From the NCBI GenBank assembly GCA_015056005.1, contig SVHB01000008.1, positions 1 through 51,664 on the forward strand: 51,664 nt of DNA, written 5' to 3'. Origin of the DNA: Clostridiales bacterium (GTDB lineage: Bacteria; Bacillota; Clostridia; Christensenellales; UBA1750). The translations under genes and the position numbers were made by a program. Shown in pieces: positions 1 to 7,721 of this stretch (positions are counted from its first letter, which is position 1; each line of letters starts with the position of its first letter). Under the pieces are notes generated by a model. That model was not told the origin of the DNA, did not search any database, and saw nothing but the letters and a program-made list of their open reading frames with translations.

Positions 1-746
1 GCTATCGCCCAGAGCGCGTTTTCGTAATTGTCATATTCAAGCGCCATTATCCCCCCAAGCCCGGGGTCAAGCTCGTTTATAAGGCTTGCCGAACCGTCGG
101 AATTAAGAACAAAGGCATAAATATGACCGTTTGCTTCAAGTCCTGCGAAAAATACGCCTGAGATAGCGTTCGGATAATTATCGGGGTCAAACTTATCGCC
201 CGTGTTTTTATCCAAAAGCCTGCCCTTCACTGCGCCTGAGGGCACCCATTCGATCGCTTCCAAGCCTTTGTTGGGCGTTACCTTGGGCAAAAGCGCGGTC
301 AAATCCCATTCCTTTTTTGCTGTGAGTATCTCGGATGATGAATTTACGTTTATCATCAGCACTGCGTTATAGGTAACCGAAGTGTTGTCCCTGTCAAGCT
401 CTGTTGAGACATACACATTGCCCTTATAGTCCACGGTGATGCCTTCAGCATCCGCGCCCTTTGCCGAGCTGCGGTTTTTGAAATCGACCTGTCTTCCGTC
501 AAAAAAGCCGTCTGACACAGAGATGTTCAGGTCCTTATCCACATCCAGCACCCAGATCCTGCCGCTGCCGTTATCCACGCAATACAGCTTGCCGTCAAAA
601 AAATCCAGCCCCGATGAATCGGAGAGGAATTTTGAGTCGTGCTTTGGATGGGTGATATCGTCCGTTCCCGGCCATGCTGCGGCAAAGCTTATTGCCGGGA
701 AAAGCAGCATAAGCGTAAGAAGTAAAAAAGAAACGATTCTTTTCAT
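1..746 (-). CDS. Secreted beta-propeller-like protein (partial, C-terminus outside window)
   Basis: About 248 residues are visible; the gene continues past base 1. It starts with ATG at 744-746 after a GAAAGG ribosome site. The first ~23 residues are a Sec signal peptide (MKRIVSFLL... then a hydrophobic run ending near SFAAA). The mature part has repeated blade-like stretches such as LDFFDGKLYCVDNGSGRIWVL and AEGITVDYKGNVYVSTE, the 'x-GI-x-G-x-LYV' pattern of esterase-like/phytase-like or SdiA-regulated-type beta-propellers. The likely role is an exported or surface protein that binds or hydrolyses something outside the cell; no catalytic residue can be assigned. It lies downstream of murA, separated by a hairpin, so it is probably not cotranscribed efficiently with murA. 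Confidence 0.7.
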   Translation of the reverse strand, partial: MKRIVSFLLLTLMLLFPAISFAAAWPGTDDITHPKHDSKFLSDSSGLDFFDGKLYCVDNGSGRIWVLDVDKDLNISVSDGFFDGRQVDFKNRSSAKGADAEGITVDYKGNVYVSTELDRDNTSVTYNAVLMINVNSSSEILTAKKEWDLTALLPKVTPNKGLEAIEWVPSGAVKGRLLDKNTGDKFDPDNYPNAISGVFFAGLEANGHIYAFVLNSDGSASLINELDPGLGGIMALEYDNYENALWAI

Positions 747-767
747 AAGCCGGCCTTTCTATAAACA

Positions 768-792
768 AAGTGCATGAAATTTTCATGCACTT
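768..792 (-). terminator. Terminator hairpin after murA
   Basis: A 12-bp perfect inverted repeat (AAGTGCATGAAA / TTTCATGCACTT) with almost no loop lies just past the murA stop codon. On the minus strand it is followed by CTTTGTTTAT, a moderately T-rich tail. Probably an intrinsic terminator or attenuator between murA and the downstream propeller gene. Confidence 0.55.
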
Positions 793-798
793 AAAGTT

Positions 799-2058
799 TT
801 ATACTATTATTCTTTCTATCTGAGCACCAAGGCTTCTGAGCTTGTCTTCTATGTGCTCATATCCTCTGTCGATATAATGCACATTCTCGATCTCGCTTAT
901 GCCGTCTGCCATAAGCGCTGCGACTATCATCGCCGCGCCGGCTCTAAGGTCCGTGGCAACTATCTGCGCACCGTGGAGCTTTTCAACCCCTCGGATTGTT
1001 GCGATCCTGCCGTTGACGTCGGCATCGGCGCCCATCCTGACAAGCTGAGCGATGTGCTGATGACGATTCTCGAAGATGGTCTCGTTTATGGTGGAAGTGC
1101 CGTGAGCGCAGGTCAGAAGCGCTGCCATGGGCTGCTGAAGGTCGGTTGGGAAGCCGGGGTAGGGCAGGGTCTCGATATTTACCGCCCTGTGATATCCGCC
1201 AGAAACCACCCTTATCATATCGTCGCCCTCGTACACGCGAACGCCCATCTCAAAGAGCTTTGCGGTGAGCGCTTCCATATGTACGGGGATAGCGCCGTGT
1301 ATGGTGATATCGCCGCCCGTTGCCGCAGCAGCGATCATGAGCGTGCCGGTTTCGATCTGGTCGGGGATTATCATATATGTGCAGCCGTGGAGCTTTTCCA
1401 CGCCCTTTATGCGGATCACATTGGTGCCTGCGCCGCGGATCCTTGCTCCCATTGCGTTGAGCATGTTGGCAAGGTCAACGATATGAGGCTCTTTGCCGGC
1501 GTTGGAGATGATGGTATCGCCCTTTGCTGTGACAGCTGCAAGAAGGATGTTCACCGTCGCGCCCACGCTTGGCATATCAAGGTATATCTCGGTGCCCACG
1601 AGCATGTCGGATTCGACCTCGACTGCGTCCTCATATTCCTTGACCACAGCACCCAGCTGGTTGAAACCCTTGAAATGCTGGTCCATCTTCCTCTGACCGA
1701 TATTGCAGCCGCCGGGAAGGGGAACATAGGAATGACCGCATCTGCCAAGCAGCGCGCCAAGGAAATACGAGCTGCCCCTGATCCTGCTTGCAAGGTCTGC
1801 GGGAACTTCGCTTTTATCAACGCCGCTGGGGTCGATTGTCATGCTGCGGCCGGTGATGGTCACCTTTGCGCCGATATACGCCAGCATCTGGGAAAGAACG
1901 TCAATATCATCTATATCCGGCAGGTTTTCTATCGTGCACACATCGTTTGTGAGCAGAGCCGCCGGGATAACGGCAAGTGCAGCATTTTTGCCGCCGCAAA
2001 TGGAGACCTCGCCCACAAGGCGTTTGCCCCCGCGTATAACAAGCCTTTCGCTGCTCAT
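799..2058 (-). CDS. murA: UDP-N-acetylglucosamine 1-carboxyvinyltransferase (MurA)
   Basis: Transfers enolpyruvate from phosphoenolpyruvate to UDP-GlcNAc, the first committed step of peptidoglycan synthesis in the cytoplasm. The protein is 419 aa, the usual MurA length. It begins MSSERLVIRGG and shows Lys24 in CGGKNAAL (substrate-binding lysine region) and Cys118 in the loop PGGCNIGQR, the cysteine that is the fosfomycin target in the family. The C-terminal half carries the expected PTDLQQPMAALL and RAGAAMIVAAL motifs. The ATG at 2056-2058 was chosen because it has GCAGGA upstream at good spacing; an in-frame extension of 31 residues further upstream is rich in Arg/Lys/Ile and overlaps the promoter. 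It is transcribed divergently from the MazG-like gene. Confidence 0.95.
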   Translation of the reverse strand: MSSERLVIRGGKRLVGEVSICGGKNAALAVIPAALLTNDVCTIENLPDIDDIDVLSQMLAYIGAKVTITGRSMTIDPSGVDKSEVPADLASRIRGSSYFLGALLGRCGHSYVPLPGGCNIGQRKMDQHFKGFNQLGAVVKEYEDAVEVESDMLVGTEIYLDMPSVGATVNILLAAVTAKGDTIISNAGKEPHIVDLANMLNAMGARIRGAGTNVIRIKGVEKLHGCTYMIIPDQIETGTLMIAAAATGGDITIHGAIPVHMEALTAKLFEMGVRVYEGDDMIRVVSGGYHRAVNIETLPYPGFPTDLQQPMAALLTCAHGTSTINETIFENRHQHIAQLVRMGADADVNGRIATIRGVEKLHGAQIVATDLRAGAAMIVAALMADGISEIENVHYIDRGYEHIEDKLRSLGAQIERIIV

Positions 2059-2110
2059 GGATAGTCCTGCTTTCTTTCGTAATAGCCATATAAAAATTAT
2101 ATAGCATCTT

Positions 2111-2139
2111 ATTATACTCCATTTTTTTCGATACCGCAA
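2111..2139 (-). promoter_or_regulatory. Sigma-A promoter for murA
   Basis: On the minus strand: -35 TTGCGG (2134-2139), 17-bp spacer, -10 TATAAT (2111-2116), about 55 bases upstream of the murA start codon. Seen directly; use in vivo is inferred. Confidence 0.55.
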
Positions 2140-2171
2140 GCTTATTTTCAAAAAGACCGATTTATAAACCC

Positions 2172-2200
2172 TTTAATCAGCTTTTTTTATGTGTTATAAT
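2172..2200 (+). promoter_or_regulatory. Extended -10 promoter for the MazG-like gene
   Basis: TGTTATAAT (2192-2200) is a perfect -10 with an extended TGn element; the -35 (TTTAAT, 2172-2177) is weak at 17-bp spacing. It ends 19 bases before the start codon of the downstream gene, so the leader would be short. Confidence 0.55.
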
Positions 2201-2219
2201 TCTGTTTGAGGTGAATCAC

Positions 2220-2957
2220 ATGTCCGATCTTAAAATATCACAGATGCTTGATATGCAGAATCGACTCTACGAGCTGCACAGGCACGAGTGGCGTCCCAGA
2301 ACCGCGCTCACTGCCAATTATCAGCTGCTCTGGTCTGTCGATGAGCTTGGCGAGGTCATTGCCATTATCAAAAAGAAGGAAAGCCTTGCCGTGATGGAAA
2401 ATGAGGCCGTCCGCGCCCATTTTGTCGAGGAGATGGACGACGTGTTCATGTACCTCTTTGATGCGCTGCAGTGCTTTGGCGTGAATGAGCACGAGTTTAC
2501 GCGCGCGTATGTTGAAAAGTATGAGCTGAGCGGGCTGACGAGCAGCAGGAGCGCTTCTTTCCTAAGCTCTAAATGGACGCACGGTGTTAAAGATGTTAAG
2601 GACCTCTCCCTTGGCGAAATGATAGAGCTGAGAAAAAAGCAGCGCGAATCTTTGGGTCTGAGCAATGAGCCCGACCACGCGGATTCACCGTTCAGGCTGT
2701 TTTCCGTAGTGGAAGCGCTGGGCGCGGCGGGCGGCTTTTTAAGGAGCAGGGGCGGCGCAGAAGCTGTATGCAAAAACATTAACGACAGAGCGGATTTCCT
2801 TGAAATAATCGTGGATGTGTTTTTGGCAATGTTCGATGTCGCATTGTCGCTTGGGATAACCGCGCAGGAGCTTTCCTATCAGTATGAAAAGAAATTTGAT
2901 TACAACATGAACAGGGATTGGCACAAGCAGAACGACAATCTTTATGAGGATAAATAA
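2220..2957 (+). CDS. Tandem MazG-like (all-alpha NTP pyrophosphohydrolase) protein
   Basis: 245 aa. Two MazG/dUTPase-like all-alpha units follow one another. The first (about 8-100) has the metal-binding pattern ExxE (E42, E45 in VDELGEV) and ExxD (E70/E71 and D73/D74 in VEEMDDVFMYLFD). The second (about 125-245) aligns in outline, but the matching segments read VVEALGA and EIIVDVFLAMFD, so most acidic ligands are gone. Family members hydrolyse dUTP or other non-canonical NTPs to NMP and pyrophosphate; here only the first unit looks competent. The ATG at 2220 is preferred to GTG at 2211, because GAGGTG at 2208-2213 serves as its ribosome site. The next gene follows with no gap. Confidence 0.75.
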   Translation: MSDLKISQMLDMQNRLYELHRHEWRPRTALTANYQLLWSVDELGEVIAIIKKKESLAVMENEAVRAHFVEEMDDVFMYLFDALQCFGVNEHEFTRAYVEKYELSGLTSSRSASFLSSKWTHGVKDVKDLSLGEMIELRKKQRESLGLSNEPDHADSPFRLFSVVEALGAAGGFLRSRGGAEAVCKNINDRADFLEIIVDVFLAMFDVALSLGITAQELSYQYEKKFDYNMNRDWHKQNDNLYEDK

Positions 2958-3200
2958 ATGAATTTTTTCACCCGCACCGAAATACTGATCACCACCGACC
3001 CGGGCAGGCTGAACCGCGCCGAGGATATTCTTGCAAGCAACGGCATAAAATTCAAGGATAAGGCAAGCCCCAGAAACCATATGAACCTGCGCACCAATAA
3101 CAGGGGCGCAGGCTATGTCGGCGCGCAGGCGTTTGATTACTATCTTTTTGTCCATCATAAGGACGAGGAAAAAGCCCGATATTTGATAAGGGATATTTAG
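2958..3200 (+). CDS. Small DUF2007-like protein
   Basis: 80 aa, starting directly after the stop codon of the MazG-like gene, so translation is probably coupled. The sequence MNFFTRTEILITTDPGRLNRAEDILASNGI... ending in a LFVHHKDEEKARYLI segment resembles the short 'putative signal transducing protein' ferredoxin-like fold (DUF2007), in which the last strand and helix contain an aspartate-rich turn. No catalytic residues are apparent. Function unknown; the pairing with a nucleotide pyrophosphohydrolase could mean housekeeping or binding of a small ligand, but nothing in the sequence proves this. Confidence 0.65.
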   Translation: MNFFTRTEILITTDPGRLNRAEDILASNGIKFKDKASPRNHMNLRTNNRGAGYVGAQAFDYYLFVHHKDEEKARYLIRDI

Positions 3201-3300
3201 TGCAGATTTTTGATATACAGGTACAAAGGTCGAATCGGTCAAACACCTCTTACGCATCTATGCGGGAGACAGGATCAACCTTCCCGACTGATAAAACAGA

Positions 3301-3331
3301 AAAGAACCCTTTGCTCAAAGGGTTCTTTTTT
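3301..3331. terminator. Bidirectional intrinsic terminator
   Basis: AAAGAACCCTTTG / CAAAGGGTTCTTT stem followed by a T-run on the plus strand; the minus-strand side is also T-rich (CTTTTCTGTTTT). It lies between the convergent ends of the DUF2007-like gene and the alpha/beta hydrolase. Confidence 0.85.
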
Positions 3332-3336
3332 ATGGG

Positions 3337-4080
3337 TCAGGAGAGGAAAAGTCTTTTTACCGCGTCACAGACAGCCTGAAGACCTTCTTGAGTGGAGAGC
3401 CTGTGCCCGTCGTCTGCAATTTCTATCAGAGGAACGCCGTAGGTTTGCGAAAATTTCCTCGCGCTTGAAATGTCCACAACATCGTCGCATATTCCGTGCA
3501 CCATTTCGATATCTGCCATGCCTTCCTTATAGCATTGGTAAACATCGTTTTTGTTCATTGCGTCAATAAACTCGCGGTAAATTCTGATGGGCTCGGAAAA
3601 GCCTTCGTCATATGGGTACCAGCCCTGTTTTTCAATCAATGCTTCCTCTTCTTCTGTGGGCTTATCCCAAAGCTGGGGCATGTTGACCGCCGCGCTTCTC
3701 AGCACCGCTTTTTTGCCCGAATGCGGTCTTTGAGCTATGTAAAGAAGGGTGATGTACGCGCCGAAGCTTGAGCCGAAATAGCAGACCTCTGCGTTCGGTG
3801 CCATGGCGCGGACAAATTTTTCGCAGGCTTCAAGGTCGTCGATGCATTTTTCCACTCTGAGGCTGTCGGGGTAGGCGCTTTGCCCATGAGCGGGAAAATC
3901 GAACAAAAGCGCGGCGCAGCCGTTTTTCTGCATAAGCTCGGCGATCATTGTGCCTGTGGAGCTTTCCTTGCTGCTCAAAAAGCCGTGGCTGACTATCGCA
4001 ATTTTCTTTTCGCTGCTCTTGATGTTATGAAGGACAGGTATATTTCTTCCGTCAATCGATATTACGTGGTCTGATCTCAT
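3337..4080 (-). CDS. Alpha/beta hydrolase
   Basis: 247 aa cytosolic hydrolase with the alpha/beta fold. Visible motifs are the oxyanion region VSHGFLSSKES, the nucleophile elbow GSSFG (Ser in GxSxG), the acid in HGICDDVVD and the catalytic His in DDGHRLS, so the triad is complete. Likely an esterase or acyl/peptidyl hydrolase of unknown substrate. I chose ATG at 4078-4080 with AAAGGA eight bases upstream; a TTG at 4096-4098 would add six residues but lacks a ribosome site. The start lies inside the 3' end of the upstream GH95 gene (29-base overlap), so the two are translationally linked, and the enzyme may remove acyl groups from the same glycans (inference). Confidence 0.8.
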   Translation of the reverse strand: MRSDHVISIDGRNIPVLHNIKSSEKKIAIVSHGFLSSKESSTGTMIAELMQKNGCAALLFDFPAHGQSAYPDSLRVEKCIDDLEACEKFVRAMAPNAEVCYFGSSFGAYITLLYIAQRPHSGKKAVLRSAAVNMPQLWDKPTEEEEALIEKQGWYPYDEGFSEPIRIYREFIDAMNKNDVYQCYKEGMADIEMVHGICDDVVDISSARKFSQTYGVPLIEIADDGHRLSTQEGLQAVCDAVKRLFLS

Positions 4081-6454
4081 ATTTCGGTTCCTTTTCAAAT
4101 ATTTTTATTTTGTCGCCGCGCTTGAATTCGACCTCAACGCGGCAGTTTTTAATGTATTCGGGCTGACTTTCGTTTATCGATATGTATTTCATTCTGTTGG
4201 TCTTGGGCAGAAGTATCGTTATTTTTCCGTCCTTCACTGCGCTGAAATCTGCGCAAAGAGCTTTGCCCCATGAAGCCGAAACAGAAAAATGCTCGCTTCT
4301 GAAGCCCTTAAAACTTCCTGTTTTGAACCTTCCCGGAAGGGCGGGCAGGAGCTTGCACACTCCGTTTGCTTCAAAGAGCAGCATCTCGTAAACTGCTGCG
4401 GCGCAGCCCATGAGCGCATCGAGCTGTATGGGAGCAAAGGATGCGTCCGACTCGTTTTCCATGGTGAGCCCAAGGCTTCTGTAATCGTTGTGCATGGTCA
4501 TAAGGCTTTCGGTCAGGCAGGATTTGGAAAGCGCGTCCAGCATTTCCAAAGCTTTATCTCCCTCATCAAACCTTGCGTAAAGGCAGGCCATATGCGCAAG
4601 CGACCAGCCGGTCTGCGCGCCCATCCTTCGAAGCGAAACTGCCTTTTTGAAAGCTTCCATAACGGTTTCGTCGCTTTGACCCAAAACCAGCTCTTTGCCG
4701 GGGAAAACGGGATAGAGGTGGGAAAGATGGCGATGATAATAGTTGTCTGAAAGCCCTTCAAACTGCCATTCGGCTATAGCGCCGTCTGAATTTGTTTTGT
4801 ACTTAGGCAGCGCGTCTATTATGCCCTTGAAGGTATCGAGCTTGTCCTGATACATATTTAGGCGCTTTGAAGCTGCGATAAGGTTCGTCAAAAGCTCTTT
4901 GGTAACTGCGATATCCATTGTGGCGTTTATCGCGCAGGGACAGGGATGGCTAAGATGCGCACTGTTTTCCGTCATCAGGTTGCCGGGCGTGTTTTCCGGG
5001 GAGACGGAAGGGTAGATCTTTGCCTTGCCGTCCTTTATGATTATATACCCTTCGATAAACTTTGCCGCTTCAAACATAAAGGGCAGTACTTTTTCCCTGA
5101 GAAGCTTATCATCTCCCGTATACAGGCAATGGTCATAAAAATGACTGCAAAGCCAGCCCGCGCAGCTGATCCAGTTCATGATGACGGGCACTACCTGATT
5201 TGGCACTGCAACACTCGGCGTTGTGCCCGCGGGGAGGTATATCCCCTCCAACCCGAAAAGCTTCTTTGCGTTTTCCCTGAAGGTATCTATGTGGGATAAA
5301 TAATAGTCTATGAGCGTATTCGTAAGCTCCGGCAGATCGCCCGACAGCGTGTGCCGGTATATCATCTGCACGTTCTCGTTTGCCATGTTATGCGGCCAGG
5401 GCATGGAATATCTGCCGTGGAAAAGCCCGTAGAGCGGGAAGGGATCGCCTTGGCTGTGAGTGCCGCAGATAAATAGATATCTTGCAAACCTGAACAGCTT
5501 TTCTAAAAGCTCGATAGAGGCATGAGAGGAAAATGCGGAAAGCAGCAGCTCTTCGTTTGACCTTTTAGGGTTTTCGCAAAGGTTCAATTCCACCCTTGAG
5601 TAAATCTCTTTGTGCAGCTGCGCGCTGATATCCAAAGCTTCGTCAAAAGTTTGGGAAAAACAGGAAAGCTCATATTTGAGCCTTAGCACGGCCGTGTTTG
5701 TGTCCTCGCCCGCAAAGGTGCGAAGGCGAACGGTAAACTTATCGGATTCTCTGAGCGTAAGCTGACCGTTTTCCGCTTTGATATCAGATGAAGAACTCAG
5801 CTTCATCACCGCGCCGTATTCGAGTCCGGCTTCGTTTTTGCCGGTGTAGATTATGAAATCATCCTGAGCTTCGATGCGTATGTCATTTCCGCAGCGTTCA
5901 AGGAAATCCTTTGTGTCCTTCTGGCAGGTATCATAGGTCACAAGTGATATAACCGCGTGATCTGTTGGGCGGGAGGATGTGAATTCTACCCAGAGGGTAT
6001 CGTCCTTCCTGCTCACAAAACTGCGCCTTGAATAAAAAACACTGCCCTCTCTCCAGCTGATTTTTGCAAGCGCCTTGTCAAGAAGCAGAGTCCTTGAATA
6101 GTCGGTAAACAAGCTCCTTTCGCCGATATCGATCTCAAGGGCGCAAAGCGGATGAGGCGTGCCAAGGGATGCCCGATAGCCTTTGTCTGTCAAGCCCTTT
6201 GCCAGAAGATCGTTTGCGCCGTGAAAATCGCCCGCATCCATGTAAGAGCGCATTTTTTCTATCGTGCCGCTCATATCGGGGACTTTTGGGGCGATGCCCC
6301 TGTGCCACAGCCTGTGATCGTTTATTATTATCCGTTCCTTTGCCGTATCTCCGAATATGAGCGCGCCGACCTTTCCGCTGCCGATCGGCGTGGAATCGCG
6401 CCAGCGGTCAAGATGCCATTGAGCCGGGCGCAGGTTTATCAAAGTGTTTTTCAT
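4052..6454 (-). CDS. Glycoside hydrolase family 95-like protein (divergent)
   Basis: 800 aa without a signal peptide, so cytoplasmic. The N-terminus (RPAQWHLDRWRDSTPIGSGKVGALIFG, split here as the family opening) is the GH95 N-terminal beta-domain, followed by an (alpha/alpha)6 barrel and a beta-sandwich tail. Residues corresponding to the GH95 catalytic set appear kept: an N-x-N pair in ANENVQMIY, a Glu in VSPENTPGN and an Asp in IQLDALMG. Family members are alpha-L-fucosidases or alpha-L-galactosidases working by inversion. It is more divergent than the second GH95 gene at 10874-13078, so a different substrate is plausible. The start codon follows GGAGGC. It has its own promoter at 6517-6545 and is cotranscribed with the alpha/beta hydrolase. 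Confidence 0.82.
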   Translation of the reverse strand: MKNTLINLRPAQWHLDRWRDSTPIGSGKVGALIFGDTAKERIIINDHRLWHRGIAPKVPDMSGTIEKMRSYMDAGDFHGANDLLAKGLTDKGYRASLGTPHPLCALEIDIGERSLFTDYSRTLLLDKALAKISWREGSVFYSRRSFVSRKDDTLWVEFTSSRPTDHAVISLVTYDTCQKDTKDFLERCGNDIRIEAQDDFIIYTGKNEAGLEYGAVMKLSSSSDIKAENGQLTLRESDKFTVRLRTFAGEDTNTAVLRLKYELSCFSQTFDEALDISAQLHKEIYSRVELNLCENPKRSNEELLLSAFSSHASIELLEKLFRFARYLFICGTHSQGDPFPLYGLFHGRYSMPWPHNMANENVQMIYRHTLSGDLPELTNTLIDYYLSHIDTFRENAKKLFGLEGIYLPAGTTPSVAVPNQVVPVIMNWISCAGWLCSHFYDHCLYTGDDKLLREKVLPFMFEAAKFIEGYIIIKDGKAKIYPSVSPENTPGNLMTENSAHLSHPCPCAINATMDIAVTKELLTNLIAASKRLNMYQDKLDTFKGIIDALPKYKTNSDGAIAEWQFEGLSDNYYHRHLSHLYPVFPGKELVLGQSDETVMEAFKKAVSLRRMGAQTGWSLAHMACLYARFDEGDKALEMLDALSKSCLTESLMTMHNDYRSLGLTMENESDASFAPIQLDALMGCAAAVYEMLLFEANGVCKLLPALPGRFKTGSFKGFRSEHFSVSASWGKALCADFSAVKDGKITILLPKTNRMKYISINESQPEYIKNCRVEVEFKRGDKIKIFEKEPKYEIRPRNID

Positions 6455-6484
6455 GCATAGCCTCCAAAGCGGGCAACAAAGATG

Positions 6485-6513
6485 TTGAAAACATTAAAGA
6501 TAGATGGTATGCT
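6485..6513 (+). promoter_or_regulatory. Sigma-A promoter for the DUF975-GNAT-GPH unit
   Basis: TTGAAA (6485-6490), 17-bp spacer, TATGCT (6508-6513). Lies back-to-back with the minus-strand promoter that starts four bases further on. Confidence 0.45.
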
Positions 6514-6516
6514 TAA

Positions 6517-6545
6517 ATTATAAAGGAGTGGATCAAAAATGACAA
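6517..6545 (-). promoter_or_regulatory. Sigma-A promoter for the GH95/hydrolase unit
   Basis: On the minus strand: TTGTCA (6540-6545), 17-bp spacer, perfect TATAAT (6517-6522). The -35 overlaps the start codon of the divergent DUF975 gene, so RNA polymerases at the two promoters would compete. Confidence 0.6.
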
Positions 6546-7207
6546 GACAAGAGATAAAAGCTCATGCAAAAGCCACATTTACCTCCAATTACGGCCCCAA
6601 TATGGTTGCGTACCTCATTTACAGCATCGTGCTTGCAGCCGCTGCTTATGTGACGGGCGGCATAGCTGCGGTCATCGTATCTCCCGCGCTTTTGTCGGGC
6701 ATCATAATTTATTATCTTGATGTTTACACAAGAGCCAACGAGCCCTCGATAAACACAATATTTGCAAAGGGCTTTGCCCAGCTTGACAGAAAGATGGGCA
6801 TGTACTGGTGGGTGCAGCTGTTTACCTTCCTGTGGAGCCTGCTTTTTGTTATCCCCGGCTACATCAAAAGCCTGTCCTATTCCATGGCGATGTATATCGT
6901 ATCTGACAGTAAGACCGTAAAAGTCAGGGACGCGATGAAGCTTTCAATGCGCATGACAGACGGTCATCTCTTTGAAATTTTTGTTTTCCAGATGAGCTTT
7001 CTTGGCTGGTTTATGCTCTCCTCTCTGACTGCGGGCTTGCTTAGCATATTCTATGTAGGACCCTATTACCAGAACGCAATGGGCGGATTGTATCTTGAGC
7101 TCAAGCGCAGAGCTATTGAGAGCGGGAAGATCACATATGACGATCTCTATCCCCCGGAAGAAACCGTATCTTACGATCCTTCCAATTATTCAAGACAGGA
7201 CGGTTAA
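6539..7207 (+). CDS. DUF975 family integral membrane protein
   Basis: 222 aa membrane protein. The opening MTRQEIKAHAKATFTSNYG and the later DAMKLSMRMTDGHLFEIFVF match the DUF975 pattern. Hydrophobic segments near residues 20-60 (two), 95-120 and 145-185 suggest four or five membrane spans, with a charged cytoplasmic C-terminus containing DDLYPPEE. Biochemical role unknown in the family. AAGGAG lies about ten bases before the ATG. It is the first gene of a probable operon with an acetyltransferase and a GPH symporter. Confidence 0.8.
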   Translation: MTRQEIKAHAKATFTSNYGPNMVAYLIYSIVLAAAAYVTGGIAAVIVSPALLSGIIIYYLDVYTRANEPSINTIFAKGFAQLDRKMGMYWWVQLFTFLWSLLFVIPGYIKSLSYSMAMYIVSDSKTVKVRDAMKLSMRMTDGHLFEIFVFQMSFLGWFMLSSLTAGLLSIFYVGPYYQNAMGGLYLELKRRAIESGKITYDDLYPPEETVSYDPSNYSRQDG

Positions 7208-7214
7208 AGTAAAA

Positions 7215-7694
7215 ATGGCTGAATTTACTATCAGAAAAGCGGCAGAAGGCGACGAGCAGGACATATTTGATATGATAATGGAGCTTGCCGTTTACGAAAA
7301 GCTCGAAAACGAAGTGATCGGGAGCGCTGAGCTTCTTAAAGAAGAGCTGTTTGATAAAAAGCACGCAAATGTGCTGCTTGCATGCCTTGACGGCAAGCCC
7401 ATCGGCTATGCCTTGTATTTTTATAATTTCTCAACCTTCCTTACCAGAAGCGGAATATACCTTGAAGACCTTTATATCAAGCCCGAACACCGCAAAAACG
7501 GCTATGGCAAAGCTCTTTTGAGAGCGCTTGCTAAGGACTGCAAGAAAAACGGACGCGGCAGGCTGGAGTGGAGCTGCCTTAAATGGAACAAGCCCTCCAT
7601 CGATTTTTATAAATCTCTTGGTGCTTTTGAGATGGAGGAATGGATGACATTCAGATTGACCGGCAAAGCCCTTGAAGACATGGGTAAACAGTGA
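7215..7694 (+). CDS. GNAT N-acetyltransferase, spermidine/spermine (SSAT)-like
   Basis: 159 aa acetyl-CoA-dependent N-acetyltransferase. The strongest clue is the stretch FSTFLTRSGIYLEDLYIKPE followed by HRKNGYGKALL (the acetyl-CoA loop R-x-x-G-x-G) and RLEWSCLKWNKPSIDFYKSLG. These are the signature of the SSAT-like subfamily, whose substrates are polyamines, thialysine or other diamines. The start MAEFTIRKA at 7215 lies eight bases after the DUF975 stop; its ribosome site (TAAAG) is weak, suggesting coupling to the upstream gene. Polyamine acetylation would fit the polyamine transporter elsewhere in the window, but this is inference. Confidence 0.85.
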   Translation: MAEFTIRKAAEGDEQDIFDMIMELAVYEKLENEVIGSAELLKEELFDKKHANVLLACLDGKPIGYALYFYNFSTFLTRSGIYLEDLYIKPEHRKNGYGKALLRALAKDCKKNGRGRLEWSCLKWNKPSIDFYKSLGAFEMEEWMTFRLTGKALEDMGKQ

Positions 7695-7721
7695 TAGTAA
7701 AAATATAAGGGAGTATGTAAA

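Noticed and set aside
853-2064. 403-codon open frame on the plus strand across murA
   Set aside because: Antisense shadow of a clear MurA; low-complexity Cys/His-rich product, no ribosome site or homologous look.
4096-4098. TTG start for the alpha/beta hydrolase (also TTG 21064 for hydB and GTG 10866-10868 for pepF)
   Set aside because: In each case a downstream ATG has a properly placed ribosome site, which the alternative start would overlap or lack.
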